A stretch of DNA of 64,000 nt. It comes from VBDM01 sp964430565 (GTDB lineage Bacteria > Pseudomonadota > Gammaproteobacteria > Burkholderiales > SG8-39). The notes under the pieces are model-generated. The model was not told where the DNA came from, did no database searches, and was given only the letters and a program-made list of their open reading frames with translations. Of this stretch, positions 51,164 to 60,816 are shown in pieces. Numbering within the stretch: the first letter of the stretch is position 1; each line of letters opens with the position of its first letter. The position numbers were made by a program, and so were the translations under genes. The stretch lies in the NCBI GenBank assembly GCA_964430565.1, contig CAYSFD010000052.1, forward strand, positions 1-64,000. Reading direction: 5' to 3'.

Positions 51164-52339
51164 TCAGGCCGTTCGCAGCCGCCTAAACCCCGCTTCGATA
51201 TCCGCAATCAGGTCCTCGACGTTCTCAAGTCCCGCGTGTACCCGGAAGCACGGCCCCCGGTGTGGCCACTGCGTCGCGCTGCGCGCCTCGCGGGGATCGA
51301 ACGGCACGATAAGGCTCTCGAATCCGCCCCAGGACGAACCAATCCCGTAGAGTTCAAGGCCGTCGATCATCGCGCACAGCGCGCGGTCGGTGACGCCTTC
51401 CTTGAGCACCACGCCGAATAGGCCGCTGGCTCCGGTGAAATCGCGTTTCCAGATCGCGTGTCCCGGATCTCCGGGAAGCGCCGGGTGCAGCACGCGTTCG
51501 ACTTCGGGCTGGCGCGCGATCCATTCGGCGAGTGCGACTCCGGTGTCCCAATGTTGCTTCAGCCTGACCGCCAGCGTGCGCAGGCCCCGCTGTCCGAGAT
51601 AGACGTCATCCGGCCCCGCCGTCTGTCCCAGCTCGTAGGTCGAACTCCTCAACTTCGGCCAGGCTTCCTTCGTACAGCTGATCGCGCCCAGCATCGCGTC
51701 GGAATGTCCGACGATGTATTTGGTAGCCGATTGCACCGAGACATCCACCCCGTGCGCCAACGGCTTGAAGTAAAGCGGCGTCGCCCAGGTGTTGTCGATG
51801 ACCGTCGTGATCCCGCGACGGCGGGCGATTTCGGCGATCGCCGGAACGTCCTGAACCTCGAAGGTGAGCGAGCCCGGCGATTCGAGATAGATCACGCGCG
51901 TGTTGGGCTGGATCAGGGATTCGATGCCGCGTCCGAGGAGCGGATCGAAAAACGTCGTGCTCACGCCGAAGCGCTTGAGCAAGCCCCTGGCGAGATTGCG
52001 CGTCGGCCCATAAACGCTGTCGCTCAAGAGCAGGTGATCGCCCGCCGAAAGAAAGGCGAGCAGAGCCCCGGCGCAAGCGGCAAGGCCCGAAGGGTAGAGG
52101 AGACAGCGATGTCCGCCTTCGAGCGCCGCGATCGCTTCCTGGAGCGCTTCCATCGTCGGTGTTCCGAAGCGCCCGTAGTAAGTGCCCGGTATGTCCTGCT
52201 GCCAATCCTTGCGCTTGCGCCGATACTCCTCCACGCTTTCCGATAGGATCGTCGAGGCATGGAACACGGGCGGATTCACCGCACCTTGATGCCGCTCGGG
52301 GTGAAGTCCGGAGTGGACGACCTGGGTCTCTTCGCGCAT
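51164..52339 (-). CDS. metC: Cystathionine beta-lyase
   Basis: PLP enzyme of the Cys/Met-metabolism family, 391 residues, cleaving cystathionine to homocysteine, pyruvate and ammonia. The N-terminus ETQVVHSGLHPERHQGAVNP, the segment YYGRFGTPTMEAL, the PLP lysine in SVQSATKYIVGHSDAMLGA and the C-terminal IGSSWGGFESLI are MetC-type. The ATG at 52339 is the family start; the frame extends upstream to 52396. It is divergent from the MATE gene. Together with the sulfhydrylase at 10435 it implies two routes to homocysteine. Confidence 0.92.
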   Translation of the reverse strand: MREETQVVHSGLHPERHQGAVNPPVFHASTILSESVEEYRRKRKDWQQDIPGTYYGRFGTPTMEALQEAIAALEGGHRCLLYPSGLAACAGALLAFLSAGDHLLLSDSVYGPTRNLARGLLKRFGVSTTFFDPLLGRGIESLIQPNTRVIYLESPGSLTFEVQDVPAIAEIARRRGITTVIDNTWATPLYFKPLAHGVDVSVQSATKYIVGHSDAMLGAISCTKEAWPKLRSSTYELGQTAGPDDVYLGQRGLRTLAVRLKQHWDTGVALAEWIARQPEVERVLHPALPGDPGHAIWKRDFTGASGLFGVVLKEGVTDRALCAMIDGLELYGIGSSWGGFESLIVPFDPREARSATQWPHRGPCFRVHAGLENVEDLIADIEAGFRRLRTA

Positions 52340-52461
52340 AGCGGTCCTTCCTGCTTGGGCCAACACGGAAGCATGTATTCTGACAGCAAGGAACACTTGC
52401 TGAGGCTCCCCGTAACCTATGCGACGGCGGCGCCGAGCTTGAAACCATCAACAGGTATTGT

Positions 52462-53838
52462 GTGACTTCGCCCTTTCCCCGTATCGCGCGAGGCATCGTC
52501 CGCCTCGCCTGGCCGGTGCTCGTCGCGCAGCTCGCGATCATCGCGAGCGGCGTGCTCGACACCATCATGGCGGGCCGCTACAGCGCAGTGGACCTCGCTG
52601 CGGTGGGCATCGGCACGAGCGTCTATTTCAGCGTCTTCATCGGCCTCCTGGGCGTGGTGCAGGCGCTCTCGCCGATCGCCGGGCAGCTTTTCGGGGGAAA
52701 ACACTACGAAAGAATCGGCGAGGAAACCCGCCAGACCGCCTGGATCGCGGCGGGACTCGCCGTGCTCGGCGTTCTCGTGCTCGCCTTTCCCGAACCCTTC
52801 CTGCGGCTCTCCAGCGCGCCGCCGGAGGTCGAGGAAAAGACCCGCGCCTATCTGCAAGGCGTCGCCTGGGCGCTGCCCGCCATGCTGCTCTTCCGCGTGT
52901 TCTTCGCGCTCACCACCGCCGTGTCCCGCCCGCGCGCGGTAATGGCGATCAACCTCGTTTATTTCGCCGTCAAGATTCCGCTCAACGCGCTGTTCATTTA
53001 CGGGGCGTTTGGAGCGCCCGAACTCGGCGGCCCGGGGTGCGCGGTCGCGACCGCGATCGCGAGCTGGCTGATCTTCGCGATCGCCTGGATCTACTGCGCC
53101 AAGCACCCGTTCTATACGCGCTTTCGCGTCTTTGCACGCTGGTCGTGGCCCGACATGCGCATTATCTGGAGCCACCTCAAGCTCGGCGTGCCCATGGGAC
53201 TGACCTTCTTCGTCGAAGTGACCTCGTTCACCTTCATGGCGCTATTTCTCGCGCGGCTGGGCGCGGCCACTTCCGCCGGCCACCAGATCGCTTCCAACCT
53301 CACTGCGGTGGTCTATATGTTCGGGCTCGCAGTCGGAAACGCGACCGGAGTGCTCACAGCGCAGGCGATCGGCGCCGGGAACCGGCGCGAAGCTAGGCAC
53401 GCGGGCCTCGCCGGCATGGGCATCATGCTCGCGGTCTCCGCCTGCGCCGGAGTGACGATCTTCCTGGCGACGCATCAGATCGCCTCTCTCTACACGCGCG
53501 ATGCGGCCGTGCTGGCGATCGCCGCTCAGCTGATGGCGTTCGTCGCCTTGTTCCAGCTCTTCGACACCGCGCAGGTAGTGATCGTCAACGCCCTGCGCGG
53601 CTACAAGATTGCCTTCATCCCCATGCTCGTCTACACCGTCGCGCTCTGGGGACTCGGATTAGGGGGAGGGTACGCTCTGGGACTCGAGCGCATCGACGCT
53701 GCGAACGCGCTCGGACTCGCGACCCCCATGGGCGCCGCGGGATTCTGGCTTGCAGGCATTGTGAGCCTGATCGTGGCGGCCGCGATCCTTTTCGGCTACT
53801 TCATGCACGTGAGCCGCGGACACGAAAAGTCGCCCTAA
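52462..53838 (+). CDS. MATE-family efflux transporter (NorM-like)
   Basis: Twelve-helix multidrug/toxin exporter of 458 residues. The N-terminal IARGIVRLAWPVLVAQLAII and VLDTIMAGRYSAVDLAAVGI are hallmark MATE sequences, and the second half repeats the pattern with VPMGLTFFVEVTSF and the AGHQIASNLTAVVYM motif. GTG start at 52462. It probably couples drug or metabolite export to a proton or sodium gradient. Its stop overlaps the convergent crotonase stop by 4 bases. Confidence 0.94.
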   Translation: MTSPFPRIARGIVRLAWPVLVAQLAIIASGVLDTIMAGRYSAVDLAAVGIGTSVYFSVFIGLLGVVQALSPIAGQLFGGKHYERIGEETRQTAWIAAGLAVLGVLVLAFPEPFLRLSSAPPEVEEKTRAYLQGVAWALPAMLLFRVFFALTTAVSRPRAVMAINLVYFAVKIPLNALFIYGAFGAPELGGPGCAVATAIASWLIFAIAWIYCAKHPFYTRFRVFARWSWPDMRIIWSHLKLGVPMGLTFFVEVTSFTFMALFLARLGAATSAGHQIASNLTAVVYMFGLAVGNATGVLTAQAIGAGNRREARHAGLAGMGIMLAVSACAGVTIFLATHQIASLYTRDAAVLAIAAQLMAFVALFQLFDTAQVVIVNALRGYKIAFIPMLVYTVALWGLGLGGGYALGLERIDAANALGLATPMGAAGFWLAGIVSLIVAAAILFGYFMHVSRGHEKSP

Positions 53839-54626
53839 CGGCCTTCGAACTTCGGTTTGCGCTTCTCGCTGTAAGCGCGCAGGCCTTCCCTGCGGTCTTC
53901 GGTTCCGACGAGCCGGTTATAGGCTTCAACCTCGAGCCGCATGGCCGACGCGAGATCCATATGCAAGCCATCGCGGATCGCGCGCTTCGCCTGCCGCACC
54001 GACAGGGGTGCGAGGGAAGCAATTCGGTCGGCTACTTCGAGGGTTTCGTCCAATACTTTTCCCGCTTCGCAGAGTTTGTTAACCACGCCCCAGGCAAGCG
54101 CCTCCTCGGCTGAGAAAGGACGCGCCGCAAGAATCAGCTCTTTCGCTCGTCGCTCGCCGACGGCGCGCGCGAGCGTCTGCGTGCCGCCCCCGCCGGGCAT
54201 GATACCGAGCGACACCTCGGTAAGTGCAAACTTTGCGGACCTCGACGCATACGCAAAATCGCAATGCAGCACCAATTCGAGTCCGCCCCCGTAAGCGGCG
54301 CCGTTGACGGCGGCGATCACCGGCAGCGGACAATCGCGCACCGAATCGAACATGCGCTCGAAGGTCTCGTGTTGCGATCTCCACTCGTCCTCGGTGAGCG
54401 AGCTGCGCTCCTTCAGGTCAGCTCCGGCGCAGAAGGCCCTCTCGCCCATTCCGGTGAGCACCACGCAGCGGTACCGTTGCCCGGTCTCGATGCTAGTGAA
54501 AACCTCGCAGAGATCGAGCGCGGCCTGGGTGTTGAATGCGTTGGCGACTTCCGGGCGGTTGAGTGTCGCCAGAAGGACATCGTTCGGCCTGTCCTCCACC
54601 CGCAGCGTTTCGTATTTCTTTTCCAT
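53835..54626 (-). CDS. Enoyl-CoA hydratase/isomerase family protein
   Basis: Crotonase-fold protein of 263 residues. The oxyanion-hole segments AFCAGADLKERSS and AAVNGAAYGGGLELVLHCDF are intact, and a catalytic-type glutamate is in LTEVSLGIMPGGGGTQ. The C-terminal trimerisation region GTEDRREGLRAYSEKRKPKF is also typical. Substrate chain length is not predictable. The ATG at 54626 is chosen; upstream in-frame sequence to 54827 is not conserved-looking. Convergent overlap with the MATE gene. Confidence 0.91.
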   Translation of the reverse strand: MEKKYETLRVEDRPNDVLLATLNRPEVANAFNTQAALDLCEVFTSIETGQRYRCVVLTGMGERAFCAGADLKERSSLTEDEWRSQHETFERMFDSVRDCPLPVIAAVNGAAYGGGLELVLHCDFAYASRSAKFALTEVSLGIMPGGGGTQTLARAVGERRAKELILAARPFSAEEALAWGVVNKLCEAGKVLDETLEVADRIASLAPLSVRQAKRAIRDGLHMDLASAMRLEVEAYNRLVGTEDRREGLRAYSEKRKPKFEGR

Positions 54627-54747
54627 CCCTGATTCGCTCCGGGCGCGTGCGTGCTCCAGGTGGATACCGAGCCGCTGCGGGTCGAAGCGCGAGGAAAGCG
54701 GCGGGAAGCTTCGCTCCCGCCCAAACCCCGTGTCGCGACCTAGCCGC

Positions 54748-55359
54748 TCAGTTCGCCGGCTTGACGCCGTCCTTGCTGACGGTAAGGCCCGCGGCCGAAA
54801 TTGTCCCGTCGGCCGCGACCGCCGCATTCATGACGACATAGGCCCCCGCTACCAGCAGCGAGCGATCGCCCGGCACGGTGGTAAACATCGGGGTGCCCTC
54901 GGGAACGATCACCTTCTGCGAGCCGCCCTTGTACTCCAGGGTCAGCTCTCTCCCTCCCGTAGTCTGCACGATCCCTCCGATGATGCCATTGGTCATCAAG
55001 GAACCGGGCTCGAGGTCCCAAGGAATGTGTACTTCCGGGACGATGCCGCGGCGATCGGGGGGAAACACCTGCAGCGAAATCGCGACCAGCGCGCCGTCGG
55101 CGCGCTTCCGGGAAGCCGGCCCGACGAAGTCGCCGGGTTTGATTTCGGCCATCGTGATGGCCTTCGCGGCCCGCACGCCGAGTTTGGGTGCGAGCGTGAT
55201 CTTCAGGTCCTTGCCTTCGCGCGACTTCACCGACAAGACATCGCCATCCAGCCCGGTGATCGTGCCGCGCACCCACATGCGCGTCGGGGCTTGCGCGCTG
55301 GCGGCCGCGGTCACGAGCGCCAGTGTTGCTGCAAACAAGAGAATCCCGGATTTCCTCAT
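54748..55359 (-). CDS. Exported protein with DUF5666-like beta-barrel domains
   Basis: A 203-residue protein with a clear signal peptide (MRKSGILLFAATLALVTAAA, cleaved near ASAQ). The mature chain is beta-rich: RGTITGLDGDVLSVKSREGK, then an OB-like second half with VPEGTPMFTTVPGDRSLLVAG. This resembles DUF5666-type single-strand-binding-like folds, but I cannot assign a role. AGGAGGAG lies a few bases before the ATG at 55359. No obvious operon partner. Confidence 0.72.
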   Translation of the reverse strand: MRKSGILLFAATLALVTAAASAQAPTRMWVRGTITGLDGDVLSVKSREGKDLKITLAPKLGVRAAKAITMAEIKPGDFVGPASRKRADGALVAISLQVFPPDRRGIVPEVHIPWDLEPGSLMTNGIIGGIVQTTGGRELTLEYKGGSQKVIVPEGTPMFTTVPGDRSLLVAGAYVVMNAAVAADGTISAAGLTVSKDGVKPAN

Positions 55360-55510
55360 GATTGTGACTCCTCCTGGAAAAGCCCGTCGCAGCCTGCTGA
55401 ATTGCAAGGCGTGCTTTCGGATGTTAGTAAACGCGGCCGATGCAGACTCCATTCCAGCGCGGTGCAACTATTCTGGCAGATCCCGGCATCCTCATCTCAA
55501 ATTTCCGTCG

Positions 55511-56509
55511 TCAGATCCTCAGCAATCGCCGGGCGTTGCCTTCGACGATATCCCGTTTGGCCTGGGCGTCCAGGGTGGGATGGTCGGCGACGATTCTTAC
55601 CGGTTGCTCGTAGGCGATCGGATAACAGTAGTCGCTGCCCATCAGCACGCGGTCGGCGCCGATTACTTTCACCAGGTATTCGAGCACGTGATCGGAATAG
55701 CCCACCGTATCGTAGTAGAAGCGGCGCAGGTACTGCACGGGTGACAGCTTGATGTGCTTCAGGTCGGAGCGCTTTTCCCAGCCCCGGTTGAGCCGGCCCA
55801 CCAGCCAGGGAAACGCGCCGCCCGCGTGCGGCAGGCACACGACGAGCTTGGGAAAGCGGTCGAGCACCCCGCCGAAGATGAGGTGCGCGGCGGCGATCGC
55901 CGACTCGAACGGGTTACCCAGCAGATTGGTCAGGTAGTACGCGCCCAGGCGCTGGTTGCCGATCACATCGACCGGGTGCAGGAAAAGCGGCAGGCCGCTC
56001 GCCTCAATGCGCTCGTACACCGGCAGGAACGCCGTGTCCGACAGATCCTTGCCTCGGACCTGGGTAGCGATATAGAAACCGCGCGTCCCGGGTAGCTTGG
56101 CCGCACGTTCCACTTCCCGCACGGCGAGCGCGGGCTCGTGCATCGGCAGCGTCGCGAGGCCGACGAGCCGCTTCGGATGCAGCTCATGCGCTTGCGCGAG
56201 GGCGTCGTTGTAGGTTTCGGCGAGGCGCTGCGCAAGATCTCCTTCAGCCCAGTACACCATCGGCTGCGACAGCGACATCGCGTGAACCTGCACGCCCTGC
56301 TCGTCCATCGCAGCGAGCCGCGCGTCCAGATCCATGAACTTCGGGCCCACGGGTCCGGTGGTCAAGTGCCCGTGCTTGAACTGCGGGCCCTTGCCCTCGA
56401 CCATCTTGTATTCGAAGCCGTAGGCCGGACCGTGCTTCTCGATCAGATCGAGAAAAGCCTGAGGAAAGTAGTGAGCGTGGACGTCGATGGCGTGCTGTGG
56501 ATGGTTCAT
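55511..56509 (-). CDS. Amidohydrolase family 2 (ACMSD-like decarboxylase family)
   Basis: TIM-barrel metal enzyme of 332 residues. The HxH metal motif is in AIDVHAHYFPQAF, later ligands in LFLHPVDVIGN and LPHAGGAFPWLVG, and the closing aspartate in VLMGSDYCYPIAY. This is the ACMSD/gamma-resorcylate decarboxylase group, whose members decarboxylate aromatic acids or hydrolyse ring-cleavage products. It is divergent from the UbiD/molybdo-hydroxylase operon by 76 bases, so it may serve the same pathway. Confidence 0.88.
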   Translation of the reverse strand: MNHPQHAIDVHAHYFPQAFLDLIEKHGPAYGFEYKMVEGKGPQFKHGHLTTGPVGPKFMDLDARLAAMDEQGVQVHAMSLSQPMVYWAEGDLAQRLAETYNDALAQAHELHPKRLVGLATLPMHEPALAVREVERAAKLPGTRGFYIATQVRGKDLSDTAFLPVYERIEASGLPLFLHPVDVIGNQRLGAYYLTNLLGNPFESAIAAAHLIFGGVLDRFPKLVVCLPHAGGAFPWLVGRLNRGWEKRSDLKHIKLSPVQYLRRFYYDTVGYSDHVLEYLVKVIGADRVLMGSDYCYPIAYEQPVRIVADHPTLDAQAKRDIVEGNARRLLRI

Positions 56510-56559
56510 TGCGGCTCCCTTTGGCCGGCGATTTTACCGCGGCGGGGAAGTGCCCCACT

Positions 56560-56565
56560 TATAAT
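56560..56565 (+). promoter_or_regulatory. Consensus -10 box of the catabolic operon
   Basis: A perfect TATAAT, 20 bases before the ATG at 56586, with GAGGAGGATT as ribosome-binding site directly downstream. No credible -35 box is found 15-19 bases upstream, which may mean dependence on an activator. Confidence 0.4.
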
Positions 56566-56585
56566 TACGCGAGGAGGATTGAGAA

Positions 56586-57455
56586 ATGGAAGAACGGGTC
56601 AGTTTTGAATCCGACGGACTGAAGCTTTCTGGCGTCCTCCACCTGCCCGAGTCGAGTGCACCAGGAGTGCGGCGCACTGCCTTTCTCGTCCTCCACGGAT
56701 TCGGCAGCAACAAGGACGGCGGCGGCGGGACGGCGGTCGCCAGGATGTTCGCCGGCCTGGGTTACGCAGCTCTGCGGTTCGACTTTCGCGGTTGCGGCGA
56801 AAGCGAAGGCGAGCGCGGGCGCGTCATCTGCAAGGAACAGGTCAAGGACACGAGGAACGCGCTGTCGTTCCTCGCGACCCGCTCCGAGATCGATCCCAAG
56901 CGCATCGGCGTGGTGGGGCAGAGCTTCGGGGCGGCGGTGGCCGTCTACGCGGCCGGGGTTGACCGCAGGATCGCCGCCTGCATTTCCTCGGGAGGCTGGG
57001 GCGACGGAGCGAAGAAATTCCGCAAGCAGCACGCCTCGCCCCGCGCCTGGAAGAAGTTCGCCGCCATGATGAAGGAGGGAAAGCGGCGCAAGCGCTCAGG
57101 CAAGGCGATGATGGTGCCGCGCTACGACATCGTGCCCATCCCGCCGCGTCTGCGCGGCAATCTCGCGCCGGGCTCGATCATGGAATTCCCGTTCGAGGTG
57201 GTGGAAACCATGGTCGCCTTCAACGCGAACGAGGTCGTCGGAAGGATCGCGCCGCGGCCGCTCCTTCTGCTGCATTCGGCGAACGACTCGGTGACGCCCA
57301 CCGAGCAATCGATCGAGCTGTTTGCGCGTGCTGGAAAACCGACTGACCTCCATCTCATCGCCGAGGTCGACCATTTCATGTTCTCCGAAGGCAACACGCT
57401 GGTGGTCAACCTGGTGCGCAATTGGCTCGACAAATACTTTCCCGCACAGGCGTGA
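56586..57455 (+). CDS. Alpha/beta hydrolase (serine aminopeptidase-like)
   Basis: A 289-residue cytosolic hydrolase. Features are the oxyanion strand AFLVLHGFGSNKDG, FDFRGCGESEGE, the nucleophile elbow VVGQSFGAAVA and a final His in AEVDHFMFSEGN; the acid is in LLLHSANDSVTP. An inserted basic lid (KRRKRSG) lies mid-protein. Substrates could be an ester or a ring-cleavage product. It begins the forward run of catabolic genes; the next start is 7 bases after its stop. Confidence 0.87.
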   Translation: MEERVSFESDGLKLSGVLHLPESSAPGVRRTAFLVLHGFGSNKDGGGGTAVARMFAGLGYAALRFDFRGCGESEGERGRVICKEQVKDTRNALSFLATRSEIDPKRIGVVGQSFGAAVAVYAAGVDRRIAACISSGGWGDGAKKFRKQHASPRAWKKFAAMMKEGKRRKRSGKAMMVPRYDIVPIPPRLRGNLAPGSIMEFPFEVVETMVAFNANEVVGRIAPRPLLLLHSANDSVTPTEQSIELFARAGKPTDLHLIAEVDHFMFSEGNTLVVNLVRNWLDKYFPAQA

Positions 57456-57462
57456 TCCCGGA

Positions 57463-58539
57463 ATGAGCAAGACACAAGCGCCCGAGGGTCGCGCGGCGGC
57501 GACCGTCGCCGCCGAGGCGCTCAGGCGCTTCGCCGCGGACATCTTCGCGCGCACCGGCATGCCGCAAACCGATGCGGCGATCGTCGCCGACGTGCTCGTC
57601 TGGGCGAACCTCCGCGGCGTGGATACGCACGGCGTCACGAGGATTCCCCGATATGTCGAGCTGATCGAGACCGGCGACATGAATCCACGGCCGGCGATCT
57701 CAGTCCGCACCGAAACCCCCGCTTCGGTCCTGATCGAAGCCGATCGCGCCGCCGGGCCGGTGGCGATGATGCGGGCGACGGTAGAAGCGCTGCGCAAAGC
57801 CCGCGAGGCCGGCATCGGGCTCGCGCTCGTCCGGGCGACGACGCACACGGCGGCGCTCGGCTACTACACGCTCGCCGCGGCCCGCGAGGGCATGGCGGCG
57901 ATCGCATTCGCGGGATCCTGGCCCATCGTGGCCTACCATGGAGCGCGCGCGGCCGGCGTGTCCACCAGCCCGATTTCGATCGCGGTTCCGCGAGGCGATG
58001 ATCCGCTCGTGCTCGATATGGCGACGAGCGTCGTTTCGATGGGAAAGTTGAACCAGGCGAAGAGAACAGGCGAGGCGATCCCCGCGGGTTGGGCGCTCGA
58101 CAAGGATGGAAACCCGACCACCGATCCCCTCGCCGCGCAGATCCCGTTGCCGATGGCGGGCCCCAAGGGCTCCGGCCTTTCGTTGATGATCGAGTGCATT
58201 ACGAGCCTGATCGCGGCGAACCCCCTGCTCGCAGAATCGCTGGAGGGCACCCCCGAAGGGCGACGACACCGGCAAAACGGCCTTGTGATCGCGATCGACC
58301 TGGCGCGATTCGGCGACCTCGAGAGTTTCCGGCGTGAAGTCGATCGGCTGGTCAAGGCGCTGAAATCGCTGCCGGTCGATCCGCAGGCAGGGGAGATTCT
58401 CATGCCGGGCGAGCGCGGCCGTCGCACGTTCGAGCACCGCAGCCGCGACGGCATCCCGATTCCGCGCGCGATTCACAGCGAACTCGAAGCGCTCGCGAAG
58501 CGGCTCGGCGTGGCGATGTTCCCGTCGTCGCCGCGTTGA
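57463..58539 (+). CDS. Ldh-family (malate/lactate-type) NAD(P)-dependent oxidoreductase
   Basis: A 358-residue member of the YlbC/ComC/MDH2 family, unrelated to classical lactate dehydrogenases; it reduces or oxidises 2-oxo/2-hydroxy acids or imines such as piperidine carboxylates. Typical sequence is LVWANLRGVDTHGVTRIPRY, with the catalytic His in DTHGV, and GPKGSGLSLMIE. The ATG at 57463, 7 bases after the hydrolase stop, suggests one transcript. It is followed at 31 bases by the UbiD gene. Confidence 0.9.
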   Translation: MSKTQAPEGRAAATVAAEALRRFAADIFARTGMPQTDAAIVADVLVWANLRGVDTHGVTRIPRYVELIETGDMNPRPAISVRTETPASVLIEADRAAGPVAMMRATVEALRKAREAGIGLALVRATTHTAALGYYTLAAAREGMAAIAFAGSWPIVAYHGARAAGVSTSPISIAVPRGDDPLVLDMATSVVSMGKLNQAKRTGEAIPAGWALDKDGNPTTDPLAAQIPLPMAGPKGSGLSLMIECITSLIAANPLLAESLEGTPEGRRHRQNGLVIAIDLARFGDLESFRREVDRLVKALKSLPVDPQAGEILMPGERGRRTFEHRSRDGIPIPRAIHSELEALAKRLGVAMFPSSPR

Positions 58540-58570
58540 TATACTTCACGCAGAGCGAAAGCGGCAGCGC

Positions 58571-60262
58571 ATGGCGAAGAAATCTAAAATCGACTCGTCC
58601 GGAGAATCCAAGCCTCGCGGCGCCACCGACGCGCCGCGTCGCGCCTACCCCGATCTCCACGAGCACCTGGAGGCTCTCAAGCGCGCGGGCCTGCTTATCA
58701 CGGTCGATCGGCCGATCAACAAGGACACCGAGATGCATCCGCTGGTGCGCTGGCAGTTTCGCGGTGGAATCGAGGAGCCGGACAGAAAAGCGTTCCTGTT
58801 CACCCGCGTTACCGACAGCAAGGGACGCAACTACGACATTCCGGTGGTGGTCGGGGCGCTCGCGGCGAGCCGTGAGATCTACCGCATCGGCATGGGCTGC
58901 GCGCTCGACGAGATCAACGAAACCTGGAACCGCGCGATGGCGAAACCGATCCCGCCGCGAATCGTCGAAGACGCGCCGTGCCACGAGATCGTGATTCAGG
59001 GCAGCGAGCTCGACAAGCCCGGTAAAGGTCTCGACTCGCTTCCGATTCCCATTTCGACACCCGGCTGGGACATCGCGCCGTTCACCACGCTTTCGCAGTA
59101 CATCACCAAGGACCCGGACACCGGAGTCCAGAACATGGGCATCTATCGCGGCCAGGTGAAGGCGCCGCGGCGGCTCGGCATGAACCCGTCGCTCGAGCTG
59201 CGGCCGGGAATCTACGTCCACTGGGAAAAAATGAAAGCGCTCGGCAAGAAACTGCCCGCGGCGGTGATTCTCGGAGCGCCGCCCTGCGTGGCGTTTACCT
59301 CCGCCCAGAAAGTGCCGGAGGCGCTGGACGAACTGCATGTGGCCGGAGGGCTGGTCGGCGCTCCGATCAACGTCGTCAGGGCAAAGACCGTCGATCTGCT
59401 GGTGCCGGCCGAAGCCGAAATCGTGGTGGAGGGCTACATCGACACCGAGTATCTCGAGCCCGAGGCGCCGTTCGGAGAATCGCATGGACACGTCAACCTC
59501 CAGGAGTACAACGCCTTCATGGAGGTCACCTGCATCACGCGCCGCAAGGACGCGATTCTCACTTCGATTATCTCGCAGGTGACGCCGAGCGAATCGAGCC
59601 TGATCAAGCGCGTCGCGCTCGAGCCGCTGTTCACCCATCACCTGCGCAACACGCTCGGCATCCACAGCGTGAAGCGCGTTTCGATGCATGAACCGCTCAC
59701 GAACCTGCGCAAGGTGATCGTGGTGATCATGGATCGCAAGGCGCCGACGACCGAGATCTGGCGGGCGCTCTACGGCGCGGCCGCATGGAACCGCGCGGCG
59801 GGCAAGTACGTGATCGCCGTCAACGAGGACATCGACCCGGACAACGCGGACGCCTTGTTCTGGGCCATGTCTTACCGCGCCAACCCGGGCCTCGACCTGC
59901 AGATCCTGCAGCACCGCGACCAGGGTCATGGACCGCGGAGCAAACGATCAGGCGGCGAGGACGCCTCGGTGCTCATCGACGCGACCATGAAGGAGGATTT
60001 CCCGCCGATCTCGCTGCCCAAGCGCGAGTACATGGAGCGCGCGAAAACGATCTGGGAAGAACTGGGCCTGCCGAAGCTCAAACCCGAGTCACCGTGGTAC
60101 GGCTACTCGCTCGGCGAATGGCCCGAAGAGCTCGAGCGCGCGGCGGAGCTTGCGGTGAAGGGCGACTACTTCGAGACGGGCGAACTTCTCGTCAAGCGCC
60201 GCCGCAAGGACGTGCGTATGAACACCGAAGTTCGCGATCTGCAGGAACCGAAGAAAAGATAG
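58571..60262 (+). CDS. UbiD-family prenylated-FMN-dependent decarboxylase
   Basis: Reversible (de)carboxylase of aromatic or unsaturated acids, 563 residues. The N-terminal YPDLHEHLEALKRAGLLITV is typical; the catalytic acidic pair is in LEPEAPFGESHG, and prFMN/metal-binding regions are NMGIYRGQVKAP and the HAAGGLVGAP-like VAGGLVGAPINVV. It requires prenylated FMN from a UbiX-type enzyme, which is not encoded in the window. The extended Lys-rich N-terminus (MAKKSK) and the long C-terminus place it outside ubiquinone-type UbiD. Followed by the cupin after 14 bases. Confidence 0.92.
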   Translation: MAKKSKIDSSGESKPRGATDAPRRAYPDLHEHLEALKRAGLLITVDRPINKDTEMHPLVRWQFRGGIEEPDRKAFLFTRVTDSKGRNYDIPVVVGALAASREIYRIGMGCALDEINETWNRAMAKPIPPRIVEDAPCHEIVIQGSELDKPGKGLDSLPIPISTPGWDIAPFTTLSQYITKDPDTGVQNMGIYRGQVKAPRRLGMNPSLELRPGIYVHWEKMKALGKKLPAAVILGAPPCVAFTSAQKVPEALDELHVAGGLVGAPINVVRAKTVDLLVPAEAEIVVEGYIDTEYLEPEAPFGESHGHVNLQEYNAFMEVTCITRRKDAILTSIISQVTPSESSLIKRVALEPLFTHHLRNTLGIHSVKRVSMHEPLTNLRKVIVVIMDRKAPTTEIWRALYGAAAWNRAAGKYVIAVNEDIDPDNADALFWAMSYRANPGLDLQILQHRDQGHGPRSKRSGGEDASVLIDATMKEDFPPISLPKREYMERAKTIWEELGLPKLKPESPWYGYSLGEWPEELERAAELAVKGDYFETGELLVKRRRKDVRMNTEVRDLQEPKKR

Positions 60263-60276
60263 CACAGGAGCAGCCC

Positions 60277-60816
60277 ATGACCACGGCGCGGCATTCCCGA
60301 CCACCCGAGCTGGCCGGTCTGTCACTGGAGCAGATCGCCGAGAAATTCGTCGCGCGCTTTCGCGACCGCAAGGCCGACTGGGCCGCTTTCGAAGATGCCA
60401 AGATCGAAGGCTACAAACGGGCGCAGCACCGCTTCATCGGCGCGGGCGGCTCGGGTAAGCACGGCGACGCGAACGTGATTCCGCCGCGGGCCTTCACCTT
60501 GAGCATCATGTACGTCGAGCCCGGGCAAGGCAACGCAGCGCACACTCATGAGGTGGAGGAAATTTTCTTTGTCCTGCAAGGCACCCTGACGGCGTTCATC
60601 CAGGAGGAAAGCGGAAAGCGCATCGACATCAGGCTCGGCCCCTGGGAATGCATCGCCTGTCCGCCGGGCGTGATCCACGGCTACGTCAACGAAGGGCTCG
60701 AGCCGGTCTATTTCCAGGTGATGCTCGGAAAGGCACGGCCGGAAACGATGGGGTACGCGGACGAACAGCTCTACCAGAGTCGCAGCGCGCATTTGAGCGC
60801 CGACGGCCAGTCGTGA
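60277..60816 (+). CDS. Cupin-domain protein
   Basis: A single-cupin protein of 179 residues. The metal site is conserved: THEVEEIFFVLQGTLTAF gives His and Glu ligands, and CPPGVIHGYVN supplies the last His. About 65 residues precede the barrel and may be helical. It could be a small dioxygenase, isomerase or ligand sensor in the pathway. Its stop overlaps the GTG of the FAD subunit by 4 bases, so its product is needed in step with that enzyme. Confidence 0.87.
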   Translation: MTTARHSRPPELAGLSLEQIAEKFVARFRDRKADWAAFEDAKIEGYKRAQHRFIGAGGSGKHGDANVIPPRAFTLSIMYVEPGQGNAAHTHEVEEIFFVLQGTLTAFIQEESGKRIDIRLGPWECIACPPGVIHGYVNEGLEPVYFQVMLGKARPETMGYADEQLYQSRSAHLSADGQS